Shown here in pieces: positions 33,791 to 47,305 of a DNA stretch of 64,000 nt. This DNA is from Diphasiastrum complanatum. Its lineage: Eukaryota > Streptophyta > Lycopodiopsida > Lycopodiales > Lycopodiaceae. Below the pieces are notes generated by a model. That model was not told the DNA's origin. It saw only the letters and a list, made by a program, of their open reading frames with translations, and did no database searches. The translations under genes were made by a program, and so were the position numbers. The stretch covers positions 4,498,697-4,562,696 of the forward strand of contig CM055097.1 in the NCBI GenBank assembly GCA_029204225.1. Reading direction: 5' to 3'. The stretch's first letter is position 1. Each line of letters opens with the position of its first letter.

Positions 33791-36201
33791 GATGAGGTGG
33801 CCCAAATAGGTCACAGTTCACTACTAGGGGTGAAGGAGCCTTAGAGGATGTAAGTATACCCATTTGGCTCTCACTAGTGTATGCTTGATTTTGGTGATTG
33901 TAGCTACATGTTGTTGGTGTGATATCTCTCTCCTATTGAGTTTGTATGGTCCATAGCTTGGGGACTAGATCCAATTGATCTAGGTTTGGTTGGGTTGGTT
34001 TGTAAACCATGTGATTTCACTTTGTTTCCTTAAATGTTTAGTTGCCTAGTCTTGGATCCTTGGAGGACTTGAAAGAGATAATGAGAGAGATTCTCAAGTG
34101 GAGTATGATAAGGAAGTAGTATAGAAACTATATAAGCAAGCTAGATATTTTTAGAATCATTGATGAGAATATTAATCTCAACTACACATTACATCAAAGA
34201 GACTCTCTCAAAAATAGGAGACAATCATAATAAGAAAAATACTTAGTAATTCACTCTATCTTAGCTCATACTTCTGAAGACCTGAAAAATCTTCATTGAG
34301 GGTAAGGCTTGGCAGGTAAAGCATACTTTGGATCACTCAAGTTATTATAGATGTATAGAAATGCACCACCACTCTCGTAATGGCATACACTGGGTAAAGG
34401 CCGATGGTTCAATTCTTGTTGAAATGTTTTCTTTTTGGGCTAGATCCCCTATGAAGATAATCCCTAACAATACTCTATAAAGTCCTTCCCATTGTAGCAT
34501 TTGTGACCATGACTACTAAGGAAAATCCTAGTGGCTTTGTCCTTTATCTCTCTCTTTTTATTTGTTAGTCTCTCCTAATAATTCCTCATATATCTGGAAT
34601 AAGAATTATTCTAAATTATTGTGTTCACTTTTTGTTGTCATACACATGTTGTTTAGTTGTCATTTGGCATATACAAACTTGAAATAGATTTATAGCAAAG
34701 CTTTTTTGCTTTAACATCGAACTATACATCAAAATTTGGCATAGCAATCCATCAAGATTTAACATGACATACTCAAAGATTAGATTGCCTCAATTACCAA
34801 GTGGCACTAAGTGATTTTCTGAACTTTTATGCATCGAACTCAAAAATTTCTACAAACAAGCAATTATTGTGACATTCATAGGAAGCACACAATGTTTTTG
34901 ACATCAAAACTTGAGCAAGGTAGCTACTATAAGAAAGGTGAAAATAGACTGAAAAGTATTCAATTTATATATTGCAAGAAGTCAAAGCTTAGAAGGAAGT
35001 CGGTCCCTAAATAAAAAAGCCACCTAGCTGACAATCATTGAAACCCAGCATCTTCTAATCGCAACCTAAGATAAAAGGAACTAGATTTACTTGGTGGTTT
35101 GCAGCCTGGGTTTTAAAATTAAAAATGTGATGGAAGTAGCTGTTTCCTTATACAAGGTGGCATTGAGTGCTTCATAATAGAACTTGAAACTTTTGTGAAG
35201 AGTAAAGACAACAGCAAGCAAGCAGGAAAAGAATTTTTCATAAGAAAATATATCTATATGAAACTTGAAGCATTGTAGGTCATGAAGGTTGAGAAGTAGT
35301 TGTCTGACTCTATGGTAAAAAATACAACTTCAACCAAGCCCAACTTTTTTCTGACATATCAGAAAAAACTGAGAAACCTTTCGTCTGAGCAGTCATGAAG
35401 GTAGTCCAAGTTGAATGTCTCAGCAAGTGCATCAAACTCTGGACTAGAAATTAGCACCATCGACCAGTGCTAATCTCACAAACCAGTTTATCGTCAAGCT
35501 CTTGGATCTGTTGTTGAAGGAACTTGTTGCAAGCTAAAGCACTGAATTGCCTTATTTTCTTTTCAAATAGCTTCTCACCGGTCATTTGCATATAAATTCT
35601 TCAGCCGATCGTGCATCACGTAAGAGCAGAAGTGAATCATGGGGCTTTCAACATAGGCTATCTTATGACTGCTCAGACGCAAGGAAAGCCGTGTCTTGGA
35701 AATTAGGTACAAGAATTGGAGATAGTGATGCCTTACTTTATTATACATAGATCTGATTTTGATATGCTTCTGCAAGTTTATGACAAAAAAATTTGATTGG
35801 AAACTCTAGCATCAAAGTCATGAATATAATCGTGGCCGTTCATGTATCCACAAGCAAGAGGTTGCTGTTCTAATGAAAACTACGTTCATTGCTATCATAT
35901 TCAGTTGTCACAGATGCAATCCGTAATGCGTTTGAAAAGAAAAGCAAGTGAGATAAAGATCAAGCTGATTGATCGCTGACATAATCTTCTTGGTTAGAAC
36001 AGTCCTTAATCATCCCGCAGCATCCAGCAGTCAGCCTCTCCTTCATGTCCAATCTCCATTGTATATATATGTCAATCATCCAGTTAACATCGTAAGAGAC
36101 AGTAATTGAGATCATTTCATCTAGACAACTCTTATGAACATTCAACATTATAAGGATCCTGGCAAGAAATCTAAAAAACAAATAAAATATGATGCACTTG
36201 A

Positions 36202-36204
<3 letters not shown>
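33791..36204. other. Non-coding stretch, nothing recognised
   Basis: ORFs of 60-66 codons only. The first part may be chromovirus LTR. The minus strand near 35380-35640 has a few short open stretches but no family I recognise. Confidence 0.4.

Positions 36205-36285
<81 letters not shown>
36205..36285. repeat. (CT)n microsatellite, ~81 bp
   Basis: Uninterrupted CT repeat. It produces long Ser-Leu or Arg-Glu ORFs on the two strands, which are not genes. Confidence 0.98.
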
Positions 36286-36289
<4 letters not shown>

Positions 36290-37289
36290 TGCACGCACGC
36301 ACGCATTCTGTCTACGTTTGTCTACCAAGCTATAAATCACAGCGAAAAGCTACTTGAAATCATCAAAACAGGATTGCAAATTTCAAATACTGATTGACTC
36401 CGGGACGATCTCCTAAGGGACAATAGAAACCTTAGTAATACGTACAAAATTGACAAAGTCTAAAAGCAGATCCAAAAAAATGTGAGAGAATAATCGTAAA
36501 TAGCGGTTTACGTTTCTTCATCAACGTTGCCCTGGGTATGAGATCTCATAAAGAGATGACATGACCATATAAACAATATTGTGAAGGATTGAATAGCTGC
36601 GTCACTGTTTGCAGGCAAACTATCATGACTACTCTATCTTTGTGTTGTGAACTGTAACTATGCACTGCTAGCCAGAATATCTGTCTTGTAAATCTACTCA
36701 CATCTTGTCTTGAGACGATATAGATTTTATTGGTTGAACGATTGACTTGATTAAGACGAAACTGCAAACTCGATCTACTGGAACCTAAAACTGTAAGAAT
36801 ATCGAGAACCTAGGATATTTCTGAAAGAAGAGAATAAAAGATATTATGAAAACCAAAGTACTGCTAATCATCCATAAAAAATACATCTTTCTTTTGAATA
36901 CTTGCTTGTGCACTGTAATTGCTTTAGAAAACCTTCAAACAAACAGTTATTCTATAAATAGGAAAGAACAGAAATACCTTTGCCTAGTTGGGCTAGAATA
37001 CCACGACAAGAATATTATGGCCTTAGGAATTTCTGCACAAACGATATCGGACATGAGAGAGTGCCGAGTAAGTTACAAAGCAATAATTGAGTATAAACTT
37101 ATAAAGCCGCTAGCAACCTATAACTACAAAATAAATTTCGTCGATCATACACAAACTAATCGATCTCGCTTCTGCTTTTGTGCACATACTCCCTGACCAT
37201 CTTCCACGCTCTTTCTCATTCCCCAGGACTGTCTCCAAGCTACCCGACTGCAATATGCTAACCAACTCACCTAACTAGTACTACTCCTA
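36286..37289. other. Non-coding stretch, nothing recognised
   Basis: The ORF at 36846-37196 (116 codons) lacks motifs and has no homologous feel. Confidence 0.4.
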
Positions 37290-37528
37290 CCCACTTGTCT
37301 CAGGTAACATTGAGCACTCTCTTCAAATATTTCAACTATCACTATCCAGGTATGGCATAGCTTATTCGAGTTATCTCCGATTATATAAAAGGCTCTAAAC
37401 CCTCTCTCTCTCGCTCTAAACCGTCTCTCTCTCTCTCTCTCTCTCCTACCCACTTCTCACGTAACACTGTCCAAGTATGTCACAGATTATTGAGGGTCAT
37501 CTCCGATCATAGAGTTGGCTCTAAAACC

Positions 37529-37589
<61 letters not shown>

Positions 37590-37688
37590 GCTCTTCTCTC
37601 TCCTCCTACCGACTTCTCAGGTAATACTGTCCAAGTATGTCATAGATTATTGAGGCTCATCTCCGATCGTATCTTGATCTCCCTCTCC

Positions 37689-37738
<50 letters not shown>

Positions 37739-37817
37739 TGCTCCTACTACCCACTTCTCAGGCAACACTGTCCATGTTTGTGATAGATTATTGAGGGTCA
37801 TCTCTGATCATGTAGAT

Positions 37818-37858
<41 letters not shown>

Positions 37859-37860
37859 CC
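37290..37860. repeat. Compound minisatellite: ~100-150 bp unit ending in (CT)n, four copies
   Basis: Each unit has CCCACTTCTCAGGTAACACT, GTCCAAGTATGTCATAGATT, ATTGAGGGTCATCTCCGATC and GGCTCTAAA-like blocks, then a CT run. CT runs lie at 37399-37445, 37530-37587, 37691-37735 and 37820-37855. The first unit (from ~37290) is most diverged. Flanking unique sequence ends the array on both sides. Confidence 0.92.
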
Positions 37861-40800
37861 TCCTTTTGTTCTCATGGAAACTTGTATGTGGTGCCAAGCA
37901 CGCCCACCTCAGCATCACAAAAGGATATAAAATCGTACAGAAAGCCATGGGTTTTTTCCTGATGTAGGTAATAAATAAAGGTACCGGTTGCACAGAAGGC
38001 CAGATGTCTCCTCTGATTTCCTTTTTCAGGGTCAAGCTTTCTTAGAAGCTCCTTTTGAATTGATTTATCTCACCAACTTATATTAAATTGACATTTTCCT
38101 GGTGATGTGGACCTGGCCTTTTTCTAGGTTTTTTGAGCTGAAAACGCAGGATCCAAACATTCTTTACATGGTTGAAAAGTGTGTAATGGGACATAGGATA
38201 TAATGTAATGGTACCTCATGCGTTTGAATAGTTTTCTTTTCTCTTGTGTACTAAAATAGTTCTTATTTTTGCAAAAATAAGTAGTCCAAGTATCTCAATA
38301 TGTACAAGCTACTATATGAAAAGTTAGGCTATACATCCTAAAGGAAGACTTTTATTTGGGCAGCAACAACTTTATACATTTGAGTCTGTCTCTTCGTTGT
38401 AAACCATTGATAAGAACATATAAAAACTTTGTAAATTTCCCCTAGCAATGGAGTTGAATGAGAGTGGTTAAGGTGTCTATGAACACCCCCAGTAGACTCC
38501 TATATATGCCTTATAATGTGGTAATTTAGAATGTGTATACAATGGGAGTACAGGTAACTATTGCAAAAAAGTATAAAATAGTAAGCCCTTCACAAATGTT
38601 ACACAGTAAATTAGGTGAACTAGCTATTTGCATAAAACTTTGATACTTGCGTCATCCGCTTGTAGGAGCCCCGTGCTCCAAGTTTAGGCTTGGCCTATTG
38701 CTTGACGTACAATCTATATTTGTACAAAACCAATGACATTATCAAGTAGTTCATGATTATGACATTACAAGAAAGAAAAAAAAAACTTAGCAAAAATGTG
38801 TGTTTATTGCATTTCCTACAAAATCCTATTCCAATCACATGGCATTACTTGGAAATTATTAGAGATATGTGGACATTACTTACATATACACTAGAATAGT
38901 GTACTGATACAATAGATAGTTGCTTAATAGTTAAGACCACTTTATCCAACAATTAAAGGATGCATTTGAGTTTATTTATCCATTTTATTATGAAGTACTT
39001 GATTTTCAAATCTCTTATGAAGTATTGTCGCATTAAATTTTATTGTATGATTTGTTAGCACTGACCCTCTTACGCTCCCACTATTGATATACAATACTTT
39101 TATAAATGTGTTTCATACCATAGAAAGAATGTTGCCTTACACAACTTCCTTCGACATTGGTTAGTAGGTGCACAGACACACACACTCATTTACTTCTTAG
39201 AAATGACAAGCAGTGGCTACAATGTGATCGAGGCTTAACCCACATTTAACTTTTTTTTTATGGATAATCATACATGTCACTATGGAAGGACATACATTAC
39301 TTGAAAAAAAGAGGAATTTGTGTAAATCATGATAGATGATGAGTTAAATTCCTTTGTAAGGAAATAATATATGAGAATATAATAGGTTACATGACAAAGC
39401 AAAGGAAAAAAAAAAATTGAAAATTTGTTTCACATTGTATTTGTACGTTTTCCTTCAAGGCATATTCAAACAACAAGAAATGCAAGGGAAGTGATAAAGA
39501 CTACTCAACATCTATGAGACAAAGAATATTATCATTTGCTTTATAATCAAAAAGCAATTTTTTTATTGGACAATGCAAGAAGAAAATGATTCATTAAACA
39601 CAGAGAACACGCAAGTCATTGTATGAGTTAATAGTTTCTCTCAAGAGTCACATTGGATCCATTAAACTTGTCATTGCTAGATTGTTACAATGAAAGAAAA
39701 AAGAAAAAGACAAGGCATCAATCAAGTACAAATTCAACTTTTTATTGCTCTTTTTACTAACTAGATAAGTTAACAAAATCATACATATTCCAATTTACAT
39801 CACTTGCCACACTCAATGCCTATATTACTTCTTTTGGCTAAGGTGTGTAACATGAATTTTCTAAGTACTTCAAAACACTGATGTATACTTTTATAGAAAC
39901 TATACATGATTGATGCTTTCAAATACACTACAATGAAATTGAGATCTGATTTTTAATTTAAAGTGCTTTCATATCACAAAAGTACAGAATGCATCATCAT
40001 GAATGATTGAATGTTATTTATTTGCAACTTTTTAAATCAAGAATTTTTGTGGTCCTCATACTTTGTTGAAATCAAAATTGTAGGCTACCAATGGGAGATG
40101 TTGAATGTTGATGAAGTTTTGAGAGATTGATGGATATCTTCCATAAAATTTGAGCATTTGAATGGTACAATCTTCAAGGTTTCTTCTCAATGTTAGTTAT
40201 TTTTATCACTACTATGTACAAGACTGTGTCATTCCCATCTCAAAATATCAAATGTCTTCTTTTTATTTTTAACCCTAAAATTTATGCTGTTTTTTTCATT
40301 CTAACAAACGCTTTATTTTTTTTGTTATGGAATACTCTATGAAGGGGCTAGACGGTCATCATTATTTATTTTTTATTCTTATTATTTTTGCAATATTCAA
40401 AGATAAAGAGCAACCACTCTCCCTTAAATTTTGAAAATATTATAACTTTTAAGCTCAATGTTGTCTGTAATTTAGCAAATATGGCCAACCAAAAGTGACT
40501 GGTGAACTTCGATCGTGATCAGTCACAATGTCACTCGGTAATTTGCAATGGCACTCAGCCTTATTCAATTGGCATTGGCCACACTTAACCGCAATACAAA
40601 ATTGCACGAGTCAGTATAGTGGGAAAGAGAGGTGCCATAGCTGAAAGTTAGTTGTTATCCATGTACAAAACAAGTCTTATCACTAATCAGCATGTATGTT
40701 AATAAAATCATTAGTCCAGTCTTCCCTAGCAATGTCAAGCTTACAACAATATGCCGAACCCACACGTTTCTATATCAGGGCATAAGCCATCCTAATCAGT

Positions 40801-42136
40801 TTATAGGATATCGGTCTATGTTAGTTTAAGTATGAAAAGTTCGTATATTAGCTTTGTCATAGTAAGTAAGAGCTTAGCAATAGGTTTAGGCATGGACACA
40901 TAGCAAGGTATTAGGGCAAATCCATGTCATGCTAACCCTTGTGACTTGTTGAAAAATTCCAACCCGCCGTCAGGTGCCAGTGTCATTTTCCCTAAGCAAA
41001 TCCATGCTTTCCAAGGATAAACAAGACGAAAAAGCTATGTTGTAAATTGATTAAATAGTCTAAATTTATAAGGTAGCTATGCTTAATGTGGTCTCCTAAT
41101 ATTTTGTTAGGATACCAATATGGGTAATATGTTGTGCTAATCCGTTAAATTGGTTTGTATATCCTTACACAAATCCATGTGTTGAAAGGTTAGAAAAACT
41201 CTAATTTTGGGACAGTATTATATGTTTACTAAAGTGGTTTAACTAACTGTAGTAAACTATGGTGTATGAGGGTTGAAGTTGGGTTTCTAAAAGAAGTACT
41301 ATAGTTCTATACAAATTTTAGGTAGGTTTGTTTAAATATTTGTGCAATGTCCATAATGGTTTCATTTTTTTCTTGTGTCTAAAATAAGTAATATGCAAAG
41401 CAAATCATGTCTTCGATCCTTTACATACTTCAGCCTTAGTATGTGATTAGAACAAGATAAGACGAATGCATGTAACATACCTGAATAATTGTCGAAGGAC
41501 CTTCTTGTGATGATGCCATTGACAAAATCTTTATCTGAGTGCAATTTGCTATCAAGCAACGTATGCCAAGACCAACCTCATAGAGTAACAAGCAAATCAC
41601 CTTCTCACTGCAACAGAAGAACATTCATGTATTCAAAAAGCCACACCAATACATACATAGTGATTTCTCTTTAAGGTAGTCGTCGACGGGGGACCAAGTC
41701 CCGACGCGTGTGCAATTACCTGACATGACACAATTCTCCTAGCACTAAAACATGTGTACACAATCAAGATTAGAAAGTACTGCACCGACATGATGGAATA
41801 AGCTTTCAATTCTAACTCTCCCTAAAGCTTAAGTCTATACTCAAAAAAGAGTCGAACTAGTTGTCATCTCCTAAAGCTAAGAAATCATAATTCAAAGTAT
41901 AGTATGTTATTATTGAGAACTGGCTTTGACATACATAGGAATTAGCATTGATTTCTTATGAAAGAAGCATTGTAAGGTTTCGTATTTATCATACTGGAAT
42001 TTTCAGTAAAGAAGTCTACTGTTTTATTGTCGTAGGTCGTTGTATAGACAACATAGTTTATTACATTATATTATGTCTAAGTAAGATCTTAATGCAAAGC
42101 ATGAATAGTAGATAACTTACCTTGCTGAATTTTACA
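37861..42136. other. 4.3 kb AT-rich stretch, nothing recognised
   Basis: No ORF above 65 codons, no retroelement motif and no repeat I could define. It is the emptiest interval of the window. Confidence 0.45.
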
Positions 42137-42275
42137 GTGAAGTAGTGGTAGTGGACTGTTGGGTCAGGTCAATCACTGATTTTTTAAGTGAAGCAGTGGT
42201 AGTGGATCACTGGTGGTCAATCACTGATTTTTTAAGTGAAGTATTGGTAGTAAATCGTTGGTCAATAGCTAGCCA
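42137..42275. repeat. ~50 bp tandem repeat, three copies
   Basis: GTGAAGTAGTGGTAGTGGA...CAATCACTGATTTTTTAA units begin at 42137, 42188 and 42236; the last is diverged. Confidence 0.85.
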
Positions 42276-43188
42276 GAAAGCACTTATTTTTTCCTGTAAT
42301 GATTCAATGTTATACCTATTGAAGGTACGTGTTTTGCAAGGAATTCATTAGAGATCTTCCAAGAGTGATTGTAATAGATAGCAGGACGGTTTTTCTCTCT
42401 CAGCCATCAGTTCAAACCTCATCACTAATCTCTCTAGCTTTGACTTTGTTTCCTAGTTGGTTTGCAACTTCCACAAGTTATCTTACAAGTTTCTTTTTTT
42501 TTGGCTTCCCTACCAAAAAGGCAGGTTGTTACAGAATCCAACCAAGCGTACAAGCTTAAGTATGCTCTCTCTGTCTCCTATTCCTAGCTGTTTGCTGCCC
42601 TTCTATTCACTAGTTTTGTGCAAAATTGTGAATATGGAAGCTGCAATTTCAATATAGATTCACCAACAAGATATGCTTATGTTGTGCCTATGCGTGCTTA
42701 TGCTTGTCATTAAGGCTTCAATATTATACTATTTTAAAACTAGTTTACAGTCCTTTACACGCTCACAACAAAAGATTGAATTCAAAATCTCAATTTCTTT
42801 ACAAATAATACAACCATCAAATATGGTTTTTAAAAAAGTGAAAAATGAATCCATATGAACAAGAAGCTAAAATCAGTTATTCAATTCAACATTATTCCAC
42901 TACTCATAAGCTTTAGTTTCCTTGCTTGAAAGCACTCAAATTTTGCCTTTTGACAAGCAAAATTTTTAGCCTTTAACTAAGCGCTATAATCCCGTATAAG
43001 AGCTAATATTTTTGCCTTGCATTCAAAAGTAGAAAAGCAAAGCTAGAATTCTAGGAAGAGACAAAAGAATCAGCTGATCAAGCTTTTACTCCTAAACTTC
43101 AAGAACCAGGACCCCAACTTTAAAAGATATGTTCTTTAATTCTTTGTCTTTTTTTGTGCTTTCAATTAGCAAATCCACCTACCTTTGG
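42276..43188. other. Non-coding stretch, nothing recognised
   Basis: Short ORFs (60-76 codons) without motifs. Confidence 0.4.
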
Positions 43189-43428
43189 CTATGATACCAC
43201 TTTCAAGTCCCCCTCCAAGGATCCAAGACCAAACAACTTAACAAAGGAAACAAATGGAATCATATGGTGGACACCATCAAGTCTTGCTTTCCTATTAGTA
43301 GAGAGACAAATAGGCATTGAACCAATACCTTCAATCACACATTCACCACCATTGGTCATGTGAATTGCTTTCTTGGCTCCATCATAAGTGACCAAAGAAG
43401 TAAAGAATTCCTTGTGACTAGTCATGTT
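43189..43428 (-). pseudogene. Ty1/copia protease fragment
   Basis: The minus strand reads HMTSHKEFFTSLVTYDG, AIHMTNGGECVIEGIGSMPI and a trailing segment. This is the part of copia protease after the catalytic DSG, closely similar to the plus-strand relic near 21068-21120. The catalytic block itself is lost. Confidence 0.75.
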
Positions 43429-44239
43429 GAACTAGTGTTACCATCTGTGCTAACACAGAAAAAAGAGAAATAAAACTCCGTGAATGTGTTTTGTAAGTCC
43501 ACGTACGAGTGTCTGTTAATAAACTTCTGCCATGGCATGTGTTTGTAATCCCATGAGTAGAAGCTTAAAAAATAATAGCTTAAACTTAAATTTAGAACTT
43601 AGACTTAGGAAACTGCATACTAGAATGTTTCAATCCATTTTTCAAAGATTTTGTTGATTCGTGTAGCTAGAGTATGTTTGTTTATCACAAAATATCCCTA
43701 TCCCTAAGTAGTAATGGATATCTCTTGAATCTTTCATGTCAAACATAGAGGAAATATGAAGCTTAGTATCAATCTAAGAAATCAAACTTTTGCACACCAA
43801 GATGAAATCAACCATAAGAAACGCAATGATTACAAATTCTTCATGTATCACAACATGTAGATGTTTGAATTTGCATGAGCTGTCTTCAAAATTTAAAACA
43901 ATTTTCTATATAGTGGTGCCATGCTTGAGGCCATAGATGGTTTTGTGAAGTTCACACACTAGATCTTTTGCCATCAATAAAGTACACTTTGATTTGATCC
44001 ATTTAGATGTCTGCATCCACGTCTCCATTCAAAAATGGTGTTCTACATTCATTTGATGAACCTCCAAAGCTTCAACAGCAGCAGTTGCAAGAAGTGTCCA
44101 AATCAATGTCAATTTTGCAATGGGAGAAAAAATTGTTGTGATCGATACCTTCAACTTGAGTGTCTTATCCCAAAAAAATTCACTAGACATGCCAAAAAAC
44201 CCCATTCCAAACACTACCCTCATTTCTCTCTATAATACT
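43429..44239. other. Intergenic stretch, includes 3' flank of the methyltransferase gene
   Basis: No motif-bearing ORF. The 3' UTR of the minus-strand gene ending at 44240 should lie in the right part. Confidence 0.4.
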
Positions 44240-46471
44240 TTAATATATAGTTCGGGGCTGGTTGGACAATTTTTTCGATCTTGTCCTATTTGACAAAGGA
44301 ACAACAGGTACAGGAGATTGTGTGAGTGCATACATCCGCACACCAAGAAGCTCTCGTGGGAAACGCTGTTGGGCCTGCAAATAAAAGGGAACAGTTTTGA
44401 AACAAGAGCGCAACAAGAAAGTGGGTGTTAACAACTGGAGAAATTTTTACTAAGGATGAAGAAAATTTTAGTAAGGATTGATCTCAATGTGCATCCTAAA
44501 ATGCAACAAATATATACTATGTCGATGAAGGATCTAAATCCATCACGGGAGTGATGGAAATTTTTGTGAAACCCCAACTTAGCTTACTCAGAAACATACA
44601 ACTTGCAGACATACCCTTGTTTTTTGCAGATGCAGACCTGTTTGCTTCATCAGATCCCTAAAGTAAGCATCAGACCTTGAAACACTGCTATCTGCTTTGT
44701 CCAGAAGAAAATCTGCAAGACCAGCTAACTGAAGACCAGCCCATCACATGCCACACGTATCCAAGTAAAGACTACATCCCTGCTTTCAGCCCAACTTCTT
44801 AGAATCATAAACACATATCTTTCAAAGCAGACACTGCTACAACCAAAACTTCATCTTGGATTATATTCTGCTACAACTCTAAAAGCTATAACTTGATTTT
44901 TTTGTTTTGATGGTGCCTTTGGAATACTTCTTTGAAATTTTACACTCATAGGCAGGTGATGGTCTCCTTCAAACCACTTCTAAGCTAAAACAAACTACCT
45001 AAATGTAGTCAGTGTACAGAAAAGATTGGGCATACCACATTTGCTAACATTCTCTTTCAAAACAAATAAACCATCTGGTTTAAGGCCAACCTGCATAAAA
45101 TAACAAAAATTCAAGTTATTGATCTAAAGCATAACTGAACACTTCGATCTAAACCTTAATATAGTTTCATATCAGTTGCTAAAACATGGAGCCGGGACTT
45201 GAGTTTAACCTTCGCTCTGAGAAAAAACGTGACGAAATCTTGATCTGTTAGGTGACCAATGCACCACTGGACCCAAATAACGTCATATCTGTTTGGTTCT
45301 GGAGTGAAGTTCTGACACAGATTCCAAAACAACAGAGATAAAGATTCAGATTAATCAGAAAGATTTGAGCAGGCATTAGTTACTAAAGCTCCAGGTAAAT
45401 AAGATAACTTACTTGCAATGGTGTGGCGAAAAAATTCACAACTCTGTGCAAGCTGTGATCTTGGATAACATTACTTTCTAAAATGTGGCTCTTCAAATCT
45501 CTTCGAGCAGTTTCTAAGAAATGTTGAACTGGTTCTACCAAATCCACCTAAGTCAACACAATCACATTAAGCCTGTCAAACTAAAATCAAGAGCCATTGA
45601 AACTTACCCGGTGCATTCCTGACCCCCTATCAGAAAAACAATATTCTTAAGAGGTATAGTGAAGACGCGATTGCAAAACATCTCATGCTTTTCAACCAAC
45701 CACACATCAGAGAAACCCTCAACAAGACTAGGCTTAGAATTCTGCTGGCGTGAAAGCTAGTAAGCAAGACTCTGGGGAAAATGAAACCCTAGAAATCTGG
45801 CAGAAGCTGGAACACGTACCAGAAGAACTATACCTCATGAAAATGCCTTAAAAGAAGCTGCTTAGTGACTCGGCCAACGCCAGCACCACAATCTGAACCA
45901 GCAAAAAGAGAGAATTATTTAGAAGGGAGCCAAGCAGAACTAGATCCGCTACATGCATTTGGCTTCGAAAATAAAATGATAAAACATTGCAAGCAAGGCC
46001 TGCAAGTAGCAAACAGACTGTGAAAAAGTGTTTGCAAAAACATGACAAACAAATGCATACCTAGCGCAACAAGATGGCGATTTCCCCTAACATAATCAGG
46101 CATGCACTCGCTCAACACATCAAGAAGAAAGCGGTCACTTTCCATGACATCCCAGCTACTGACATTTCCGTATCCGCCTAACACCCCATCAACCGTGGCC
46201 TCAACACCCTGCATTCCAGTATCAATCACAACTCACCAGCAGCTAAGCTTCTGATAGAAAATAAAAGCATTGTCGCCTGCCCCATGAGCAAACAAACTGA
46301 TATACTAACCGTCCAGTATTTGATGCCATTCTGATACCATTCATCCTTCTTGTTTAAGTCTGGATCCCGGCTAGTTTCGGCATCCTCCCCCGCTTCCTGC
46401 AGCCACATTTCCTTCCTGCTGCTGTAGCTTTTGCCATCCTCGGAATCCATGGCAACAGCGCCCGCGTCCAT
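44240..46471 (-). CDS. NTMT1: Alpha-N-terminal protein methyltransferase (NTM1/METTL11 family), eight exons
   Basis: The enzyme methylates the alpha-amino group of proteins with an X-P-K type N-terminus, using S-adenosylmethionine, in nucleus and cytosol. Coding exons (minus) are 46471-46310, 46208-46061, 45892-45834, 45547-45413, 45311-45210, 45090-45036, 44712-44615 and 44374-44240. All introns are GT-AG, all phases fit and the product is 297 residues with no stop. Marks in order are DEWYQNGIKYW, GVEATVDGVLGGYG, the SAM motif VALDCGAGVGRVTKQLLL, VDLVEPVQHFLETAR, the family signature YDVIWVQWCIGHLTDQDFV, GLKPDGLFVLKENVS, SSVSRSDAYF and FPRELLGVRMYALT. The start is ATG 46471; a second in-frame ATG is at 46450, and open frame upstream lacks ATG. 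A basic C-terminal tail of ~25 residues after the usual end is extra. Residues 55-61 and the whole core are conserved, so it looks functional. Confidence 0.94.
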
Positions 46472-46644
46472 TGCCACAGCCCTGTGCTGGAGAGAAACCC
46501 TAACAGAAACCCTAACAGCACTGAAGGGAAAGAAGATAGAAGGACCCAAGGGGGGTGGCTTGGCTCATGTGGCCCTTGCTGGAAATATGGGGACAAGAGA
46601 GAGAGATGCTATCATGCATATGCCCAAACAACTATGTACATGAC

Positions 46645-46825
46645 TATGCATATGCAAATAGTAAGTTTATGTTCTAGAAGTTACTCTCTTTTATGTGCTT
46701 GTCGGGATACATATGCATATAGTAAGTTTATGTTATAGAAGTTACCCTCTTTGTGCTTGTCGAGATGCATATGCATATAGTAAGTTTATGTTATAGAAGT
46801 TACCCTCTTTGTGCTTGTCGGATGT
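46645..46825. repeat. ~60 bp tandem repeat, three copies
   Basis: ATGCATATAGTAAGTTTATG, TATAGAAGTTACCCTCTTTG and TGCTTGTCG blocks recur with periods of 61 and 58 bp, ~180 bp upstream of the methyltransferase start. Confidence 0.9.
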
Positions 46826-47228
46826 AGCTTGTGAAGGGGAACTGGTTTTGGTCATCCTCTTTCATGTTTCCCACACATAGCTCTGAAGGGGGAAATCCTA
46901 GTTTCGTTTTCCTCATGCTAATTTTTCGTTTCTTGAGGGAGGGAGGGAGGGTGAGAGAGGGGAGGGGACGAGTGAAAGGGAGTTGCATATGTTTTGGCTT
47001 AGAAATCTGAGATGTGAAGAGTTCCAATTGTACATAAGTCGTAGCAAACAGTGGTTTCAGAATGTGGATGTGCTAGCAGCACACTTGGTTGTGCTAGCAC
47101 ATCCCCTTACTCGGCCTATTATTGCACTATAAGTTGAACTATGTGTGGCCTTTCTCTAGGTGTCTACGTGGGCCAAACCACCTCAACATCCAAATTCCAA
47201 ATGCCCATCCTAGGTGTGCATTGTGCAT

Positions 47229-47230
<2 letters not shown>
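46826..47230. other. Upstream flank, nothing recognised
   Basis: No supported feature apart from a GGGAGGGAGGGAGGG purine run near 46936-46950. Confidence 0.4.

Positions 47231-47302
<72 letters not shown>
47231..47302. repeat. (GA)n microsatellite, ~72 bp
   Basis: Uninterrupted GA repeat. Confidence 0.98.

Positions 47303-47305
<3 letters not shown>

Noticed and set aside
36134-36397. Long Ser-Leu and Arg-Glu repeat ORFs over CT/GA tracts (also 15608-15859, 47122-47415, 58504-58860, 61700-62072)
   Set aside because: They are the automatic translation of dinucleotide repeats and appear on both strands.
37515-37967. 150-codon ORF with internally repeated peptide DFSGNTVQVCHRLLRLISD
   Set aside because: The peptide repeat follows from the DNA minisatellite; no codon bias, start context or homology supports coding.
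46472-46549. Upstream extension of the methyltransferase frame to 46549
   Set aside because: The codon there is TTG and no ATG lies in the extension; it is 5' UTR.
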